A DNA stretch of 47,899 nt from an uncultured archaeon (GCA_938045545.1 CALIBN010000042.1:1-47899), one strand, 5' to 3'. Positions 23,943 through 34,175 are shown, counted from the stretch's first letter. Numbers and translations: made by a program. The notes: generated by a model from the sequence alone, not told the origin.

Positions 23943-24255
23943 TCTCAAAGTAATGTTTTTCGAAATCAACTATCCTGTCTTTCTTAACTTTAACCCCTTC
24001 CTTAGCCAGCATCCTGGCTTTCTTCCCCATTCCTTTCATGCCTCCGTAGCCGCCAAGTCTTCCATCGCTGTACACGACCCTGTGACATGGTACAGTCGGC
24101 GCATAGGGGTTGCTTCTCATTAAAGCTCCAATAGCCCTTGTGGAATCAGGATGTTCAACAGCCCTAGCCAACGCCCCGTATGTGGTAACCCTTCCCTTTG
24201 GAACCTTCTTAAGCAGCTCGTAAACAAGTCCTCGGTCAATAACCTTCCTTTTCAC
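23911..24255 (-). CDS. ogt: Methylated-DNA-protein cysteine methyltransferase
   Basis: This suicide enzyme transfers alkyl groups from O6-alkylguanine in DNA to its own cysteine. The 114-residue protein is only the C-terminal helix-turn-helix domain. It has GRVTTYGALARAV near residue 20, RAIGALMRSNPYAPT near 38 and the active-site PCHRVV near 56, followed by GRLGGYGGM. The usual N-terminal domain is missing, as in some short archaeal forms. Because the Cys is present, this is a repair enzyme rather than an alkyltransferase-like protein. GTG start. Confidence 0.9.
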   Translation of the reverse strand: MKRKVIDRGLVYELLKKVPKGRVTTYGALARAVEHPDSTRAIGALMRSNPYAPTVPCHRVVYSDGRLGGYGGMKGMGKKARMLAKEGVKVKKDRIVDFEKHYFEISPQTLSSSP

Positions 24256-24389
24256 AAGCCTGTTATGGCGTGCGGGAATTTAACCCTTTAGGCAAGCCAC
24301 TAGATAAATGTTGGAATAAGCTTGAAGTAGTGCTCATCCTAGTGCCGGAATAAACTTCTTATAAACCCGTTATGTTTGTATATGGCTTG

Positions 24390-24665
24390 ATGAAGAAGCT
24401 TGAAGAAGCGGTTTTGAGAGCCGTAGACGAGTATAACAAGTATAGGAGCCCGGAGGCCAAGGCTAGGCTCGTCGAGATCCGGGAGGACAGGCTTACTATC
24501 GATTTCGAAGGAACTTTCTGCCAGACCTGCGGTGTCTACGATTATCTTGAAGACTTCATATATGAGCTTCAGATGTTGATTGATGTGAGCATTGAGATTT
24601 TAAACTTTAAGGAGTATGAGCCGGGGAAGATTAGAGTCGAGTACGGGTTGAAAAGAATGGATTAG
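24390..24665 (+). CDS. Small conserved-looking CxxC protein
   Basis: About 91 residues with an alpha-beta-alpha character. RLTIDFEGTFCQTCGVYDYL near residue 32 contains a CxxC that recalls small metal-binding or NifU-like domains, but I do not recognise the family. ATG 24390 is preferred over ATG 24372 because a TATA-like TTCTTATAAA at about 24355-24364 would place transcription initiation near 24387. It precedes the ADP-ribosylglycohydrolase gene by 73 bases on the same strand. Confidence 0.6.
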   Translation: MKKLEEAVLRAVDEYNKYRSPEAKARLVEIREDRLTIDFEGTFCQTCGVYDYLEDFIYELQMLIDVSIEILNFKEYEPGKIRVEYGLKRMD

Positions 24666-24738
24666 TATAGAAAAATTTTTGAGGAAAGGGCTCCAGGACA
24701 TTCGAAAACTTTAACTGTTTTCAACAGGATTCCGATAC

Positions 24739-26061
24739 ATGTTAACGGTTAGCAGGAAGATAGGTCTACTGAGGTTTGAGCTTATTCAGGCTGCAGAAGA
24801 AGGAAAGGACGTGGAAAAATACAGGGAGAAGCTAGCCTCGCTCGACGAGTTGAAGGCTGGGCACAGGGAGCTGGATGAACTTTACGAGGAGATATTTTCC
24901 TCACCCACTCTGGCCAGTTGGCCGTATGCTGAACCAGACTGCCTAGAGGAAATAAGGAGGAGTGCGAACCCGCCTAAGGATGAGGAAACTTGGATAAGCA
25001 GGCATGAGCTCCGAGACAGGATGCTGGGAGCCTGGTTTGGAAGAATAGCGGGAAACATGCTTGGAAAGCCTGTGGAAGGCTGGCCTAAGAATAGGATAGA
25101 AGAGTACCTTAAGAAGGCTGGGTGTTACCCGCTTGACTACTATATTCCTGAGCTTATACCTCGTACTGAGAGGAGCCTCCAAACATATTACGAGGCGGGT
25201 GGGCTTCGTGGCAACTTGAGCAAGGCTCTGAGGGACGACGACTTGGACTACACCATTCTGGGCCTGCTCCTTCTGGAAAGGAAAGGCTTCAGCTTCACAA
25301 CAGAAGATATTGCTGAAGAATGGTTGAACAGATTGCCTTTTAACCTTACCTACACTGCTGAGAGGGAGGCTTACAGGAACCTTACTCTCGGCCTTAAGCC
25401 TCCTGAGACAGCAACCTTCTGGAATCCTTTCAGAGAGTGGATAGGGGCTCAAATAAGAGCTGACCCATGGGGCTATGCAAACCCGAAAAGGCCATGGTCT
25501 GCAGCGGAAATGGCTTACAAGGATGCTAGGCTCTCTCACGTTAAGAACGGGATCTACGGAGAGATGCTAATGGCGGCTATGGTTGCATCAGCCTTCGCCG
25601 AATCAGACCCGCTGGAAGTCGTGAAGAAGGGACTCTCATGCATACCTCAGGGAAGCAGGCTGGCTGAGGCAATTGGACGCTGCGTCGACCTTTGGAGGAA
25701 GCACGGAGACTTTGACGCAGCCTACGAGGAGGCTATGTTGAAATACGGGCATTACCACCCGGTTCACACGATAAACAATGCAGTTATAGTTGTCCTGTCC
25801 CTTCTCTATGGCGAGAGAGACTTCGGGAAATCCATCTGTTTAAGCGTGTCTAGCGGCCTCGACACAGACTGCAATGGTGCGTCAGTAGGATCCATAGTTG
25901 GAGCCATGGTTGGCTTTAAAGGAATACCTGAGAAATGGTACTCTCCATTGAACAATACTTTGGAAACAGCATTATCAGGTCTAAAAGAGCTTAAAATATC
26001 TGAATTAGCTGATAGGATGGTGGAAGCCGTAGCTAAGAACTTAACCGGCCACCGTAGGTAA
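24739..26061 (+). CDS. ADP-ribosylglycohydrolase family protein
   Basis: A 440-residue protein. After an alpha-helical N-terminal extension of about 90 residues, the family fold begins at MLGAWFGRIAGNMLGKPVEG. Metal-binding acidic residues are visible in ALRDDDLDYTILGLL near residue 160 and in SGLDTDCNGASVGSIVGAMV near 375. Members remove ADP-ribose or hydrolyse related glycosides and often sit in carbohydrate clusters. The actual substrate is open. The stop lies 6 bases from the end of the convergent permease gene. Confidence 0.82.
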   Translation: MLTVSRKIGLLRFELIQAAEEGKDVEKYREKLASLDELKAGHRELDELYEEIFSSPTLASWPYAEPDCLEEIRRSANPPKDEETWISRHELRDRMLGAWFGRIAGNMLGKPVEGWPKNRIEEYLKKAGCYPLDYYIPELIPRTERSLQTYYEAGGLRGNLSKALRDDDLDYTILGLLLLERKGFSFTTEDIAEEWLNRLPFNLTYTAEREAYRNLTLGLKPPETATFWNPFREWIGAQIRADPWGYANPKRPWSAAEMAYKDARLSHVKNGIYGEMLMAAMVASAFAESDPLEVVKKGLSCIPQGSRLAEAIGRCVDLWRKHGDFDAAYEEAMLKYGHYHPVHTINNAVIVVLSLLYGERDFGKSICLSVSSGLDTDCNGASVGSIVGAMVGFKGIPEKWYSPLNNTLETALSGLKELKISELADRMVEAVAKNLTGHRR

Positions 26062-26066
26062 AGGGT

Positions 26067-29039
26067 TTAAGCGGCCGCCTCACCCTTTTCTTTTTCAACC
26101 TGTTTCTTCCAGTCTACGTATTGCAACAGGTCTTCTCTAAGCCTCGTCAGCATTTCTCTGGCGCAGAACTTGTGGTCGATTCCCCACTGGCCTGTGGCGG
26201 AATAAGCCAACGCTCTCACCGTTTTTCCAGGGTTCTCAGGTATGGCTAGGCGGACCCTATAAGCTGCCACCCTCTGCCCCCTGTAGTTTAAAAGAATTTC
26301 AACAGCGTTGATCCTGCCCTTCTCCCTTAACGGTTTTACCTCTGTATATATTGGTCCCAAAAGCATTGGCGGCGGCCTCTTGGTTAGCGAGGAGACATAG
26401 TCGACGAAATAGTTCACATCATCAACTATTCTCAAAGGTATTACTGATTCAGCATGATCCTTGAGCAGCTTAGCCTCCTCGATCTTCTTGAACATGAACC
26501 GGCTGGGCACAACTTTCAGAATGACTTTCCTAGCCGGTATAAGACTCCCCACCAAGGAGGATAATATTGCCACAAGGAAGCTTGCCAGCATTGAGCTGAA
26601 CAAATAAGGCTTCACAAGTGTCACGGGAGTTGAAATGTATATTTGAAGAAACTGGCTTAAAACATATCCTAGGGCTCCTCCTAAAAGACCGTAGCTTAGG
26701 CCTTCGACGATTAGCAGGAGGGAAACGTGGCCAGGGCTGGCGCCGAGTGCACTAAGGGTTGAGTATTCTCCATGACGCTCGTAAAGCGAGCCCAGTAGTG
26801 TTGTTACGATCATTAGGGAGGCAAGCCCCATTAGAATAAGTAGCTCTGGAGCGCTGGTGAACTGCTGGAGCTCGCCCACTATAAGTAGGCAAGCAGTCTC
26901 TCCGCCTGAGCCTAAACCTATTCTGAAAGACCTGAAGGTTTGCGTCGTTATCTGCGCGCCCATCATTACTGTGAAATTCGAGTCCCTCTCATAGCTGGTT
27001 TCTAGAAGCCTCTTAGAAACATCGCTTGAGAAATCGCCTTCAAGCAGAAGTCTGTAGACTGTTAAGGGCCCCGGGGAAAGCTCTAGACTGGTCACTACTA
27101 AGGGTCCTTCAACCTCGTCTAGCGGAACCCCATCCTTCAGCTTTAAAGGCCCTTCCAGCACCATGCTTACCCTGGTTTCTACAACGTTACTTCCCATGAT
27201 GACTATGGAGTCGCCTTCCGCAATATTCAGCGTCTCCGCCAAATCGGCTGAAACAGCAGTCCCTCCTAGTGTCGAGGCGTTAGTGGCCACTAAGAAGGCT
27301 TTGGTTCTCCTCCCATCCTTAGAAACGAGGACTTGAGAGACTGCAACAATATACTTTTTCTCAACGCCTTCCATGCTGGAGAGCCACTTCACCTGCCAGT
27401 GCGGTATGGGTTGAAAAACCTCGTTGATTAAAACCTCATTCTTCTGGTCCATTCCTCTGAAAATAGTGGTGACTGTAGTAACGTGAGCGCTGATGCTTAG
27501 TCCACGGAATTCTGAAGGGTAAGTTGCCTCCCTTATTGTTGTCAATGTGCCGATTGCCAAGAGACTACTGGAGGCTGCGGAGACAACCGCTATAGTAACT
27601 ATAGTTAGAATTGTCCGGAATATTCTTTTACGCATGCTTTTAACGGAATACCAGAAGAGATCGCTGAGAAGAGTTCCCTTGGCTTCCAGCACCATTATGC
27701 CCAATACCAGCAGCGTTGTGATGGCTGTGAACAATGACACGATTATTGATGCTGACGATAGGCGAGAAATAGCTTCAGGGTTAAGAACCGCAACCGCCAT
27801 CCTGGCCTGTGGAATGAACAGTATCTCAATAAAAATAAGTGCTGAAAATAATCCTGTAATTACAATCCTCCTTCTTTTCTCTATCAATGCGCCTGCGATC
27901 GATGAGACGAAGAAGGTAAATGCGATTAGGAAGAGAAACATTGCAATACTGTCGCTCTTGGCCTGGCTTAAAGCGTCAAGCGCGTTCTCAGTCTTAACGA
28001 TGCTTTTCTCGAAGAATCCTGAGCCAATTTCCCAATCGCCTTTTGCGAAAGCGGTCTCGCTCTCCATTAGCAGCATCATGGCATAGTCGACTTCTTTCAA
28101 ATATTTTTCAGCGTCGAAACCTATTTTAGACAGGAAGACTCTTTCCTCGGAAGCGAAGGATTCGATAAACTTCTTTAAACGTTCAACTTCCAAAAGTGCT
28201 ATGCTAATGTTGCTTGTTCTGCAGGAAATGTCCATCGGTATCCCCACTCCCCCCGATGAAGAGGACACGGTGCCATACTTGCTCAGCAGTCTAGCCAGCC
28301 TGCTTTCAGGGCTTAAGAATGCAAAAAGCGTCACGGGGCCTTCTTGAGGTACTGGCACATAGTAATTTTCATCATCCTCCCAACCCCCCATTCTCCAAAT
28401 ACCCCAAAACTCGAATCCGACTGCTTCAACATTCGGCACCTCCTTTCTTATGACTATTAGACAACCTTTTCGCAGGTCTTCCCTCTCCTCAGGTATAAGT
28501 GCTTCTCCCTCGGCAAATATGGTTACTCTGTCCCCTGATAATGCTAGAATACCGGTGGCGTTAATGAGGAGGCTGCGTCTGCCATAGCTGCGTGGTATTA
28601 ATATGGAGGTTGAACCAGAGTAAGCATCTCCATATCCAAAGCTCACGCTAAACGTATTAGCGTCCACAGCAGTATAAACTGCAGCCAGTCTTATCACGTA
28701 GTTTTTCCCGATGCTTATGGATTCCGAGTAAAGCTCCCCTTGGCTCATTGCAACATGTTTTAAAGCATAACTGGGGTCTCCTGAAGTTTCTGAAACGTGA
28801 AACAATGCATTGCCCAGAACCACGGTGCCTGATGTTATGAGAATAGAGCCGTTCACAATACTTCCGGCTTCAAACCGTCCTTCTAAGTTAATCTTTACCG
28901 GGACAATTATCGAACCGGAAACAGTAATCAACCCTTTGAAGAGCGTTTCAGAGCCCAGTACAAGCATTACTGCAACTATGCTTAACATGGTTTTGCAGCT
29001 TTTCGAAAGTTTCTTTACCACCTTAAGTCTCCACTTCAT
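26067..29039 (-). CDS. Large FtsX-type ABC permease
   Basis: The 990-residue membrane protein has an N-terminal hydrophobic segment, a long extracytoplasmic region with beta-rich sequence, and a helical segment (about 290-350). Transmembrane helices follow near 360-450. The first FtsX/MacB-like unit begins near 470, and a terminal three-helix FtsX unit begins around TLLGSLYERHGEYSTLSALG near 760 and runs to about 860. A soluble domain of about 110 residues ends the protein. No ATPase partner is adjacent. FtsX-family permeases export lipoproteins or peptides or transmit signals across the membrane. The substrate is unknown. Confidence 0.75.
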   Translation of the reverse strand: MKWRLKVVKKLSKSCKTMLSIVAVMLVLGSETLFKGLITVSGSIIVPVKINLEGRFEAGSIVNGSILITSGTVVLGNALFHVSETSGDPSYALKHVAMSQGELYSESISIGKNYVIRLAAVYTAVDANTFSVSFGYGDAYSGSTSILIPRSYGRRSLLINATGILALSGDRVTIFAEGEALIPEEREDLRKGCLIVIRKEVPNVEAVGFEFWGIWRMGGWEDDENYYVPVPQEGPVTLFAFLSPESRLARLLSKYGTVSSSSGGVGIPMDISCRTSNISIALLEVERLKKFIESFASEERVFLSKIGFDAEKYLKEVDYAMMLLMESETAFAKGDWEIGSGFFEKSIVKTENALDALSQAKSDSIAMFLFLIAFTFFVSSIAGALIEKRRRIVITGLFSALIFIEILFIPQARMAVAVLNPEAISRLSSASIIVSLFTAITTLLVLGIMVLEAKGTLLSDLFWYSVKSMRKRIFRTILTIVTIAVVSAASSSLLAIGTLTTIREATYPSEFRGLSISAHVTTVTTIFRGMDQKNEVLINEVFQPIPHWQVKWLSSMEGVEKKYIVAVSQVLVSKDGRRTKAFLVATNASTLGGTAVSADLAETLNIAEGDSIVIMGSNVVETRVSMVLEGPLKLKDGVPLDEVEGPLVVTSLELSPGPLTVYRLLLEGDFSSDVSKRLLETSYERDSNFTVMMGAQITTQTFRSFRIGLGSGGETACLLIVGELQQFTSAPELLILMGLASLMIVTTLLGSLYERHGEYSTLSALGASPGHVSLLLIVEGLSYGLLGGALGYVLSQFLQIYISTPVTLVKPYLFSSMLASFLVAILSSLVGSLIPARKVILKVVPSRFMFKKIEEAKLLKDHAESVIPLRIVDDVNYFVDYVSSLTKRPPPMLLGPIYTEVKPLREKGRINAVEILLNYRGQRVAAYRVRLAIPENPGKTVRALAYSATGQWGIDHKFCAREMLTRLREDLLQYVDWKKQVEKEKGEAAA

Positions 29040-29184
29040 GGGGAGGAAATATAAGTTTTCACATACAAGTGGGTGCTTTAGCTTCTGGCCTTATGGCCTC
29101 TTGCTCTCGTATAATTCCTCGGGGGAAGCCAAATTTAACATTAATGTGTTTAAAATGGCGATAGGTCTCCCTTTCTTTTGTAAA

Positions 29185-29223
29185 AATTTAAATGCTCCTC
29201 CTCCTGCGGCTTTTCGAACCATA
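29185..29223 (+). promoter_or_regulatory. Promoter of BMP transporter operon
   Basis: AATTTAAAT at 29185-29193 lies about 35 bases before ATG 29224. It supports the internal ATG as the start rather than the much longer open frame that begins at 28810 inside the opposite-strand permease gene. Confidence 0.45.
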
Positions 29224-30486
29224 ATGAGCCTGTCCAAGTTAGGCGGGATGACGATTCTTCTGATAGCAATCTCCCTGATAATAGGACTGGCTGCAGGATA
29301 CTTCGCGGGTGGTGCAGGCAAGGTTCCCGAGTCCCAATACAATCAGCTTCAAACATCGTACAACCAGCTTCAGCAAAACGTCAGCTCGCTCACTAGGAAG
29401 CTTAAAGCAGGGTTCATATACGTTGGTCCTGTTGAAGACTTCGGCTGGACTGCTGCGCACGATCAAGGCAGGAGGTATGTTGAAAAAGTCTTCCCGTGGC
29501 TTGAAACCGTTTACGTAGAGTCTGTTCCTGAGGCTGAGGCTGCGAGGTATATTGAGAGGCTTGTTACTGAGGAGAATGTTGACGTGGTTTTCACAACCAG
29601 CTTCGGCTTCATGGATCCAACGATAGAGGTTGCTCAGAAATACCCTAATAAAATGTTCTTCCACTGCAGCGGTTTCAAAAGAGCTCCTAACTCCGGAACA
29701 TACTTTGCGGACTTCTACCAGGTTTACTATCTGAACGGGTTGATGGCTGGTGCCTTAACCAAGAGCAACAAGGTGGGCTATGTGGCAGCCTACCCGATAC
29801 CGGAAGTCCTCAGACACATCAATGCCTTCGCGCTGGGTGTCAAGGAGGCTAATCCTGAGGCGAAGGTCTATGTGAGATGGCTTTTCGCATGGTACAATCC
29901 GACTGGCGCTAGGGAGGCTGCCCAAGCACTAGTAAGCATCGGTGTCGATACGATTGCCTTCACAGAGGACTCTACAGCCATAGTTGAGTTCGCTCAAGAA
30001 CAGTATCGGCAAGGAAAGCAACTCTACGTTTTCTCTCATTACAGCCCGATGCAGGATGTTGGTCCAGACGTCGTGGTGAGCGGCCAGATAGTCCACTGGG
30101 AGGTTATCTACGCCGACATACTTATGAAGATCAGAATGGGCATCTACAACAATACTAACTTGGCTAATGTTGACTACCTTTGGCTGCTCAAGGAGGGTGC
30201 AGTGGAGCTCGGTGGAAAGCCTGGAGTGCCGATAAACCCGAAGTTCGTTAACGATTTAAAGAATAAGTATCTGCCGGGTCAACCCGTGAGCGTGTACGAC
30301 GCTGTTATGAAAAGGCTTACGCTGATGAAGGATGTTAACGTGCCTTTCGACCCGTTCACCGGCCCAATAAGAGATCAAGCGGGGAATGTTAAGATTCCAG
30401 CAGGCCAGAGAGCGACCATAGCTCAGCTTTTCACGGAGGAGATGAACTGGTTCCTAGACAACATAATAGGATCGCCGTCAGGATGA
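29224..30486 (+). CDS. BMP-family substrate-binding protein of an ABC importer
   Basis: About 420 residues. An N-terminal hydrophobic signal or anchor (residues 9-27) is followed by a short coiled-coil linker and the basic-membrane-protein domain from LKAGFIYVGPVEDFGWTAAH near residue 60. The domain has further typical blocks DVVFTTSFGFMDP and NKMFFHCSGFK. Family members bind nucleosides or related ligands and deliver them to permeases like those downstream. It lies at the head of a four-gene operon ending at 34087. The residue set does not fix the ligand. Confidence 0.88.
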   Translation: MSLSKLGGMTILLIAISLIIGLAAGYFAGGAGKVPESQYNQLQTSYNQLQQNVSSLTRKLKAGFIYVGPVEDFGWTAAHDQGRRYVEKVFPWLETVYVESVPEAEAARYIERLVTEENVDVVFTTSFGFMDPTIEVAQKYPNKMFFHCSGFKRAPNSGTYFADFYQVYYLNGLMAGALTKSNKVGYVAAYPIPEVLRHINAFALGVKEANPEAKVYVRWLFAWYNPTGAREAAQALVSIGVDTIAFTEDSTAIVEFAQEQYRQGKQLYVFSHYSPMQDVGPDVVVSGQIVHWEVIYADILMKIRMGIYNNTNLANVDYLWLLKEGAVELGGKPGVPINPKFVNDLKNKYLPGQPVSVYDAVMKRLTLMKDVNVPFDPFTGPIRDQAGNVKIPAGQRATIAQLFTEEMNWFLDNIIGSPSG

Positions 30487-30538
30487 TTCTAGAAACGTCT
30501 CTACCTCCTCTTTTTTCTCGAAAGGATGTTGACGAAGC

Positions 30539-32053
30539 TTGACGGATAATTCTAAGTATCTTGTTGAAATGCGGGGAATTGTGAAAAGGTTTCCCACGGT
30601 TGTCGCGCTAGATAATGTTGACTTCAAGGTTAGAAAGGGAGAGATACATGCTCTTCTAGGTGAGAACGGTGCGGGTAAAACAACTCTTATGAGAATCCTA
30701 TATGGTATGTACAAGCCTGACGCTGGGGAGATAATCGTGGAGGGCCGTAGGGCCAGCATAGGTTCGCCTGGGGACGCGTTGAAAATGGGAATAGGGATGG
30801 TTCACCAGCATTTCATGCTTGTGGATAAGCTTACTGTTCTGGAGAACGTAGCCCTGTTTGTTGAGGAAGGCTTCAGGATAAGTTTTAACGGGATTAGGAG
30901 TAGGATGGAGGAGCTTTCTAAGACGTATGGTTTAAAGATCGATCTCGACGCGAAAATCTGGCAGCTTTCGGCAGGAGAACAGCAGAAGGTTGAAATATTA
31001 AAAACGCTTTACAGGAATGTTAAACTCCTAATCCTAGACGAGCCCACCTCCGTCTTAACACCTATTGAGTCGGAGGAGCTTTTCAAATCGTTAAGGAGAA
31101 TGGTTGAAACAGGCAAATCAATCATCCTGATAACGCATAGGCTTAACGAGGCGCTTACGGCTAGCGACTCCATAACGATCCTGAGGAAAGGAAAGGTCGT
31201 GGCGGCTGAAGTTAAGCCGCGTGAAGCAAGCAGGCTTGACCTGGTTAATATGATAGTCGGCAGGCCTCTGGAATTCAAGCCTAGGATTAACAATGCTAGG
31301 AAAGGCGGCAAGCCTGTTTTAGAAGTTGAGAGACTAAGGGTTTTAGATGACAGGGGTCTCGTAGCGGTCAAGGATGTTTCCTTCGTTATGAAGGAGGGGG
31401 AAATCCTAGGCGTAGCGGGGGTAGCAGGGAATGGTCAGAGGGAGCTTGTTGAAGCCCTCACGGGACTAAGGAGGGTCGAAAAAGGAACTGTGAAAATAAT
31501 GGGGATGGATGTTACTAATAGTCCTCCGAAGAAGATTATCAGGCTTGGTGTTGCACACATTCCTGAGGACAGGTTCAGATACGGTGTTGCACCCGACTTG
31601 AGTGTTGCAGAGAACATGATTATGAAGCTTTACGGGGAAAAGTTTTCAAGGGGAATATTTATGGATGCAGAAGCGATTCAGAGAGAAACAGAAAAACTTG
31701 TTCAGGAGTTTGAGATAGTTGCACCGAGCGTGAATGCACCGGTAAGCCTCCTTTCAGGTGGGAATATTCAGAAGCTGATAGTTGCTAGAGAGCTCTCGAT
31801 AAATCCTAAGATTCTTGTCGCAAGCAATCCTACTTCAGGCTTGGATGTTGCTTCAACAAACTATGTGCACTGGATCTTCCACAGGCTTAGGGAAGCCGGG
31901 GGCAGTGTACTCCTAGTTTCCGAAGACCTCGAGGAGGTTTTAGCTTTAAGCAATAGGATACTTGTTATGAAGGAGGGTAAAATAGTCAGAGAGTTTGGGG
32001 GAGGCGTGTCGATCAGCGAAGTTGGGCTTGCGATGACCGCGGGAGCAGCGTAG
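30539..32053 (+). CDS. ABC transporter ATPase with two nucleotide-binding domains
   Basis: The 504-residue protein contains two ABC cassettes. The first has Walker A GENGAGKTTLM near residue 40, signature LSAGEQQKVEIL near 142 and Walker B LLILDEPTS near 163. The second is degenerate at Walker A (GVAGNGQRELVEAL near 296) with signature LLSGGNIQKLIVARE near 402. This unequal pair is normal for the RbsA/YufO-type importer ATPases that work with BMP proteins. It starts at TTG 30539, 52 bases after the binding-protein gene. It energises the two permeases that follow. Confidence 0.93.
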   Translation: MTDNSKYLVEMRGIVKRFPTVVALDNVDFKVRKGEIHALLGENGAGKTTLMRILYGMYKPDAGEIIVEGRRASIGSPGDALKMGIGMVHQHFMLVDKLTVLENVALFVEEGFRISFNGIRSRMEELSKTYGLKIDLDAKIWQLSAGEQQKVEILKTLYRNVKLLILDEPTSVLTPIESEELFKSLRRMVETGKSIILITHRLNEALTASDSITILRKGKVVAAEVKPREASRLDLVNMIVGRPLEFKPRINNARKGGKPVLEVERLRVLDDRGLVAVKDVSFVMKEGEILGVAGVAGNGQRELVEALTGLRRVEKGTVKIMGMDVTNSPPKKIIRLGVAHIPEDRFRYGVAPDLSVAENMIMKLYGEKFSRGIFMDAEAIQRETEKLVQEFEIVAPSVNAPVSLLSGGNIQKLIVARELSINPKILVASNPTSGLDVASTNYVHWIFHRLREAGGSVLLVSEDLEEVLALSNRILVMKEGKIVREFGGGVSISEVGLAMTAGAA

Positions 32054-32105
32054 CCATGGTCAAGAGAAGTGTTAAAGCATGCTTATCGAAGCAGTGGTGT
32101 GAAGA

Positions 32106-33182
32106 TTGGAAATAAGACTGGAGAGAAGACAAACCGTATCCAGGAGGATCAACGTGTCTTCTAGAATACTCGCTGTACTCCTGTCACTCCCGCTTATAGG
32201 ATTGTTATTCGCCGCTTACGGCGTGAACCCGGTCGACGCCTATCTGAGGATTTTTACAGGGGCCTTTGGAAGCCCGTATGGTTTCTGTGAGACGATTGTG
32301 AAAACGCTTCCAATAGGGTTATGCGCCGTCGGGCTTACCCTCGCCTACAGGGCGAGAGTTTTAAACATAGGTGCTGAGGGACAGCTGATAATAGGCTCCA
32401 TGGCTGCAACATGGGTCGCGCTATACTCCGGTCTTCCGCAAAGCATAATCATTATTGTAATGCTGCTTGCGGGCTTCATTCTCGGGGCTGCATGGGCACT
32501 GTTACCAGCGCTGCTGAAATCAAGGCTCAACATCAGCGAGGTCATAGTGACTCTTATGATGAACTACATCTCCTTAAAGCTGCTGGACTATGTGGTGACG
32601 GGTCCATGGAGAGGTTTAACCCAGTGGGGGTTCCCGCAGACAGACCCTTTCCCGAGCTACGCCAGGCTCCCCATGATAGTGGGAACCAGAATACACTACT
32701 ATACTCTCATACTGCTCCTAGCCTCAACACTCATCCTCTACGTGTTAATGAAGAGGACGAAGATTGGCTACGAGGTAAAAGTCGTAGGGGGTAATCCGGA
32801 CGCAGCTAAGTATGCTGGGATAAGTGTAACCAAGAATATCCTGCTAGTCATGCTGGTCAGCGGAGGACTTGCGGGAGTTGCTGGAGTAGGGGAGGTCGCC
32901 GGCATACATGGGCGGCTAATAAGAGGGATATCCCCCGGCTACGGTTATACTGCGATAATCCCGGCTTGGCTCGGCGGGCTTGATCCTCTGGCGACGCTAA
33001 TAGCATCGTTCTTCATAAGCGGCTTGATGGTGGGTGGTGACGCGATACAGATTTCCCTCAGACTGCCATCTAGCCTCGTATACGTGTTTAACGGAATGAT
33101 TCTCCTCTTAATTATAAGTAGCGAGGTCCTAGCCAAATACAGAATCGTGATTAAAATAGGTGGTAGCAGAATATGGATATAG
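32106..33182 (+). CDS. ABC importer permease 1 (nucleoside-type)
   Basis: A 358-residue polytopic membrane protein of the BPD_transp_2 family. About eight to ten hydrophobic helices begin at residue 18. LNIGAEGQLIIGSMAATW near 83 is the signature region, and YEVKVVGGNPDAAKYAGI near 220 is the cytoplasmic loop that contacts the ATPase. A TTG start is used. The 3' end overlaps permease 2 by 10 bases, as expected for coupled translation. Confidence 0.9.
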   Translation: MEIRLERRQTVSRRINVSSRILAVLLSLPLIGLLFAAYGVNPVDAYLRIFTGAFGSPYGFCETIVKTLPIGLCAVGLTLAYRARVLNIGAEGQLIIGSMAATWVALYSGLPQSIIIIVMLLAGFILGAAWALLPALLKSRLNISEVIVTLMMNYISLKLLDYVVTGPWRGLTQWGFPQTDPFPSYARLPMIVGTRIHYYTLILLLASTLILYVLMKRTKIGYEVKVVGGNPDAAKYAGISVTKNILLVMLVSGGLAGVAGVGEVAGIHGRLIRGISPGYGYTAIIPAWLGGLDPLATLIASFFISGLMVGGDAIQISLRLPSSLVYVFNGMILLLIISSEVLAKYRIVIKIGGSRIWI

Positions 33183-34087
33183 CTGCCTCAATACTTGCGG
33201 AAGCAGTCAGAGCCGGTACGCCGCTGATGCTTGCTACTCTCGGGGAAATATACTGTGAAAGATCAGGAGTTTTAAACCTTGGGCTCGACGGTGTGATGAC
33301 GATCGGAGCCCTGGCGGGCTTTGCTGCAACATGGCTCACAGGATCAGTCTGGATAGGCTTAGCCGTAGCAATGCTTGCCGGAGGCCTCTTCTCGCTCATA
33401 CACGGGTTTACGAGCATAAGCCTCGGGGTAAACCAAACTGTTTCAGGCTTGGCTCTCGCAATGCTCGGGACGGGAGTTAGTAGCCTCTTAGGAACAAAAT
33501 ATGTGGGGCTGCCTCTTAGAGAAAGCCTCCCTCTTCTTCAAATACCTGTTTTGACGGAAATACCTTTAGCAGGCGGGCTATTCTGCCATGATCCGGTAGT
33601 TTATCTTGGAATGGTGCTTTCAATAGCAATGTGGCTTATCCTGTTTAAAACAAGGTTTGGAATAGCAGTGAGAGCAGTGGGAGAGAAGCCTGAGGCTGCG
33701 GACGCTGCTGGAGTCAACGTACAGTTGGTGAGATACTTGTGTGTTTTCCTAGGAGGAGTACTAGGGGGCCTCGGCGGTGCCTACGTAACCCTCTCTTATA
33801 CTCCAGGCTGGAGGGAGGGCGTGATGATGGGCAGAGGATGGATCGCCTTGGCTCTAACAATATTTTCCCTGTGGAACCCTCTTGGAAGCCTAATTGGAGC
33901 ATATCTTTTCGGAGGGGTTGAGGTCCTCCAGTTTCACCTTCAAGAGTACGGGGTTCCGGCAAGCCTGCTCGGCGCGCTTCCATATGTCTCCACCATCGTG
34001 GTGCTGATTGCCAGCTCACTGGGCCTCCTGAGAAAAAGGCTCGGTGCACCTGCAGCACTGGGAACACCGTATAGAAGAGAAGGTTAG
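33173..34087 (+). CDS. ABC importer permease 2 (nucleoside-type)
   Basis: The 304-residue second permease of the same importer. LGEIYCERSGVLNLGLDGVM near residue 22 is the family signature, and VRAVGEKPEAADAAGVNV near 165 is the ATPase-contact loop. About eight hydrophobic helices are visible. It forms a heterodimer with permease 1 by family analogy. The operon ends here. Confidence 0.9.
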   Translation: MDIAASILAEAVRAGTPLMLATLGEIYCERSGVLNLGLDGVMTIGALAGFAATWLTGSVWIGLAVAMLAGGLFSLIHGFTSISLGVNQTVSGLALAMLGTGVSSLLGTKYVGLPLRESLPLLQIPVLTEIPLAGGLFCHDPVVYLGMVLSIAMWLILFKTRFGIAVRAVGEKPEAADAAGVNVQLVRYLCVFLGGVLGGLGGAYVTLSYTPGWREGVMMGRGWIALALTIFSLWNPLGSLIGAYLFGGVEVLQFHLQEYGVPASLLGALPYVSTIVVLIASSLGLLRKRLGAPAALGTPYRREG

Positions 34088-34175
34088 CAAGCCCCATGTT
34101 CTGAATTTAAGCAGTGCGTTAAAACGGCTTGCTAACTAAAAAGCTTTATTATGGTTCTCGGCTCGGGTTTACTCC

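Noticed and set aside
27547..28086. 179-codon plus-strand frame
   Set aside because: It is antisense to the transmembrane part of the FtsX permease, with low-complexity Ile/Leu/Ser composition.
28810..29223. N-terminal extension of the BMP protein frame
   Set aside because: It overlaps the start of the opposite-strand permease gene, has no signal-like sequence, and a promoter lies at 29185. The signal peptide begins at ATG 29224.
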